11,163 bases of DNA from an uncultured Mycoplasmataceae bacterium (lineage in GTDB: Bacteria > Bacillota_I > Bacilli_A > Mycoplasmatales > Mycoplasmoidaceae). Shown in pieces: positions 9,701-11,163 of the stretch (positions within the stretch are counted from its first letter, which is position 1; each line of letters starts with the position of its first letter). The notes below the pieces were generated by a model. That model did no database searches. It saw only the letters and a list, made by a program, of their open reading frames with translations, and was not told where the DNA came from. Position numbers and translations under genes: made by a program. Location of the stretch: NCBI GenBank assembly GCA_949299825.1, contig CASGBP010000056.1, forward strand, positions 1-11,163, in the 5' to 3' direction.

Positions 9701-10684
9701 ACTGAGGATTATGAAAAATCATTAGGAGTTATTACTTTTAACGCAACTCAACAAGCATTAATTCAAGAACGTTTAATGAAATCATCTTCACCAAGAATTA
9801 AGGAATGAATGGAAAGAAAATCTGATGATGGTTCACATATTGGTATTTTCGTACAAAATATTGAAAACGTACAAGGTGATGAAAGAGATTTAATTTTATT
9901 CTCAATAGGTTATGATAAGACAGTTTCAAATTATGGATCATTAACAACTCAAGCTGATGGAGCAAACAGAATTAATGTTGCCATAACTAGAGCTAAGGAT
10001 AGATTAGAATTATTTCAATCTGAAGATGCTAATCAATATCGTGGTACTACTTCAGTGGCAAAAGGTCCTAAAGTTTTCACCTCATGAATTCGTTGAGCAT
10101 CTAATATGTCATATGCATGTGCTAATAAGAAGATTGAATCTTCAACAGTACCTAGCTTTGTAAATAGAGTTCATAAAGAAATTTATCATTTTATTAAATC
10201 GCAATTAACTTCTGAATATAATATCGTTTACAACCAAATGCAAGGTACTTTCTTTGTTAACTTTGCTATTTTTAAAAATGTAACTCCAGTAGCTGCTATT
10301 TTTACCCAACGTGGTAATTGAAAATCAGCTGGTAAGTTTAGAGAAGAATACGTTTATAGAAAATTATTTTTTAGAAATAGAAAATGAAAGGTTCTTGATT
10401 TAAGTGAGTTATCTTGACAAACTGATCCAAATTACAAAAATAAAATCTCTTTATTCTTACAAAAGTTATTAGTAATTGATCAAAATGATGGTGAAAGAAA
10501 ATATTCTAATATGGTTAATGTTGAGGAAATGGAAGATATTTTTGATAAACCAATGGTTGAAGTTGATATTAAAATTGATGATACCAATAGTGAACAACCT
10601 GAGGAAGGCTCACAAGATTTTAGTAGTGAATCATTACCTCCACAAACTGATTATGCTGGTGGAAGAACAATGTCAAGAAGATAA
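6749..10684 (+). CDS. Superfamily 1 (UPF1/DNA2-like) helicase with prion-like N-terminus and degenerate nuclease-like C-terminus
   Basis: The gene encodes 1311 residues, continuous with TGA as Trp. Residues 1-80 are Q/N/Y/G/P-rich and contain no Lys or Arg. Residues about 238-370 resemble DUF4011, the domain often found before this helicase class (NAPLLF..P, then NPSI, then a TIGLYDI strand before W-D-F). The helicase core has motif I GPPGTGKS (426-433), Ia VVSSKKTA, II DEASQ (839-843), III GDTKQLQPT (863-871), LNYHYRS (917-923), V VQGDERD (1041-1047) and VI RINVAITRAKDRL (about 1074-1086). All the ATPase motifs look intact, so it should be an active nucleic-acid translocase; whether it prefers DNA or RNA cannot be told. 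Residues about 1135-1227 resemble the Vsr-like nuclease domain often found at the end of DUF4011 helicases, but the acidic catalytic positions seem replaced. The tail (about 1255-1311) is acidic. The gene lies 26 bases after the EAGR-like gene. Confidence 0.93.
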
Positions 10685-10690
10685 TTTATT

Positions 10691-11163
10691 ATGGTTAAGA
10701 AAGTAAAAAATAAAACTAGTAAAAATAAAAAAAAAGAACAAGTCAATCATATTGATAAAGTTAATAATACTGATAAGAGTTTTGCTGTTATTGATGAAAT
10801 TATTGAAGAAGAAAAAAGGTTTCGATTTGATGAACTTAGTTTTTCACAATGATATAAAATCGTTCAATATATAGTAAATTATGATATTGTTTTATCTAAT
10901 TTAGAGAGACTAGATTCTTTAATTGAAAAAAGAGAACAACTTAAGGCCTTTTTAGATTCACATGGTGTTATTCCAGCTGAATATCATCAAGTGTTAGCAG
11001 AACTTAATAATAAATATCAAGAAATGCTTAATATCCAAAATGAGATTTCCTTTTCTGACAAGGAATTATCAAAGAGGATTAGTGATGAAAAGTTATTAAA
11101 AACATTACAAGATGAATTAAAAAATCAGGTTATTAATAAGGAAAATTTAAAGTTAGCTAAAAA
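10691..11163 (+). CDS. Lysine-rich coiled-coil protein, 3' end outside window
   Basis: This is an open frame of 157 codons from ATG 10691 to the window edge, with one TGA-Trp. I do not recognise a family. The first 20 residues are very Lys/Asn-rich and probably disordered. Residues about 35-155 are predicted by eye to be long amphipathic helices with regular Leu/Ile and Glu/Lys spacing, consistent with a coiled coil. There is no signal peptide or membrane segment in the visible part. The start lies 6 bases after the helicase stop and has only a weak purine-rich AGAAGA upstream, which suggests translational coupling to the helicase gene. A structural or scaffold role is possible but not shown. 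Confidence 0.8.

Noticed and set aside
10476..10706. Open frame overlapping the end of the helicase gene in another frame
   Set aside because: The helicase frame is continuous to TAA 10682-10684 with sensible sequence, and the alternative frame has no ribosome-binding site and an implausible composition.

Overview
The window comes from a strongly AT-rich mollicute (mycoplasma-type) genome that reads TGA as tryptophan. Under the standard code the plus strand is cut into many short ORFs, but every break is a TGA. Read with code 4, these fragments join into six continuous genes, all on the plus strand and almost without gaps. TGG is also used for Trp, but rarely: two in the 838-residue gene against thirteen TGA. 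No convincing minus-strand gene, rRNA, tRNA, CRISPR array or insertion sequence was seen. The only gap longer than 30 bases is 1996-2084.

Layout: (1) 1-1995, the 3' part of clpB, an AAA+ disaggregase. (2) 1996-2084, a short intergenic region with a TATAAT box inside a nested inverted repeat; this probably separates clpB from what follows. (3) 2085-2507, a 140-residue membrane hairpin protein. (4) 2509-4182, a 557-residue protein I do not recognise, starting one base after its neighbour's stop. (5) 4206-6722, an 838-residue protein with an N-terminal membrane hairpin, long charged coiled-coil regions and three copies of an aromatic/glycine motif resembling the EAGR box of mycoplasma terminal-organelle proteins. 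(6) 6749-10684, a 1311-residue superfamily 1 (UPF1/DNA2-like) helicase. It has an unusual N-terminal Q/N/Y-rich, prion-like segment of about 80 residues and a C-terminal domain that looks like a decayed Vsr-like nuclease. (7) 10691-11163, the start of a lysine-rich coiled-coil protein that runs off the window.

Genes 2085-11163 are spaced by 1, 23, 26 and 6 bases, so they are probably co-transcribed. Their shared properties (membrane hairpins with cytoplasmic tails, coiled coils, aromatic/glycine repeats, a Q/N/Y-rich tail) suggest a cytoskeletal or polar-organelle module with an unusual helicase in the same operon. That is inference. EAGR boxes are known from the Mycoplasma pneumoniae group (HMW1, P65, TopJ), which hints at that broad lineage, but I cannot name the species.
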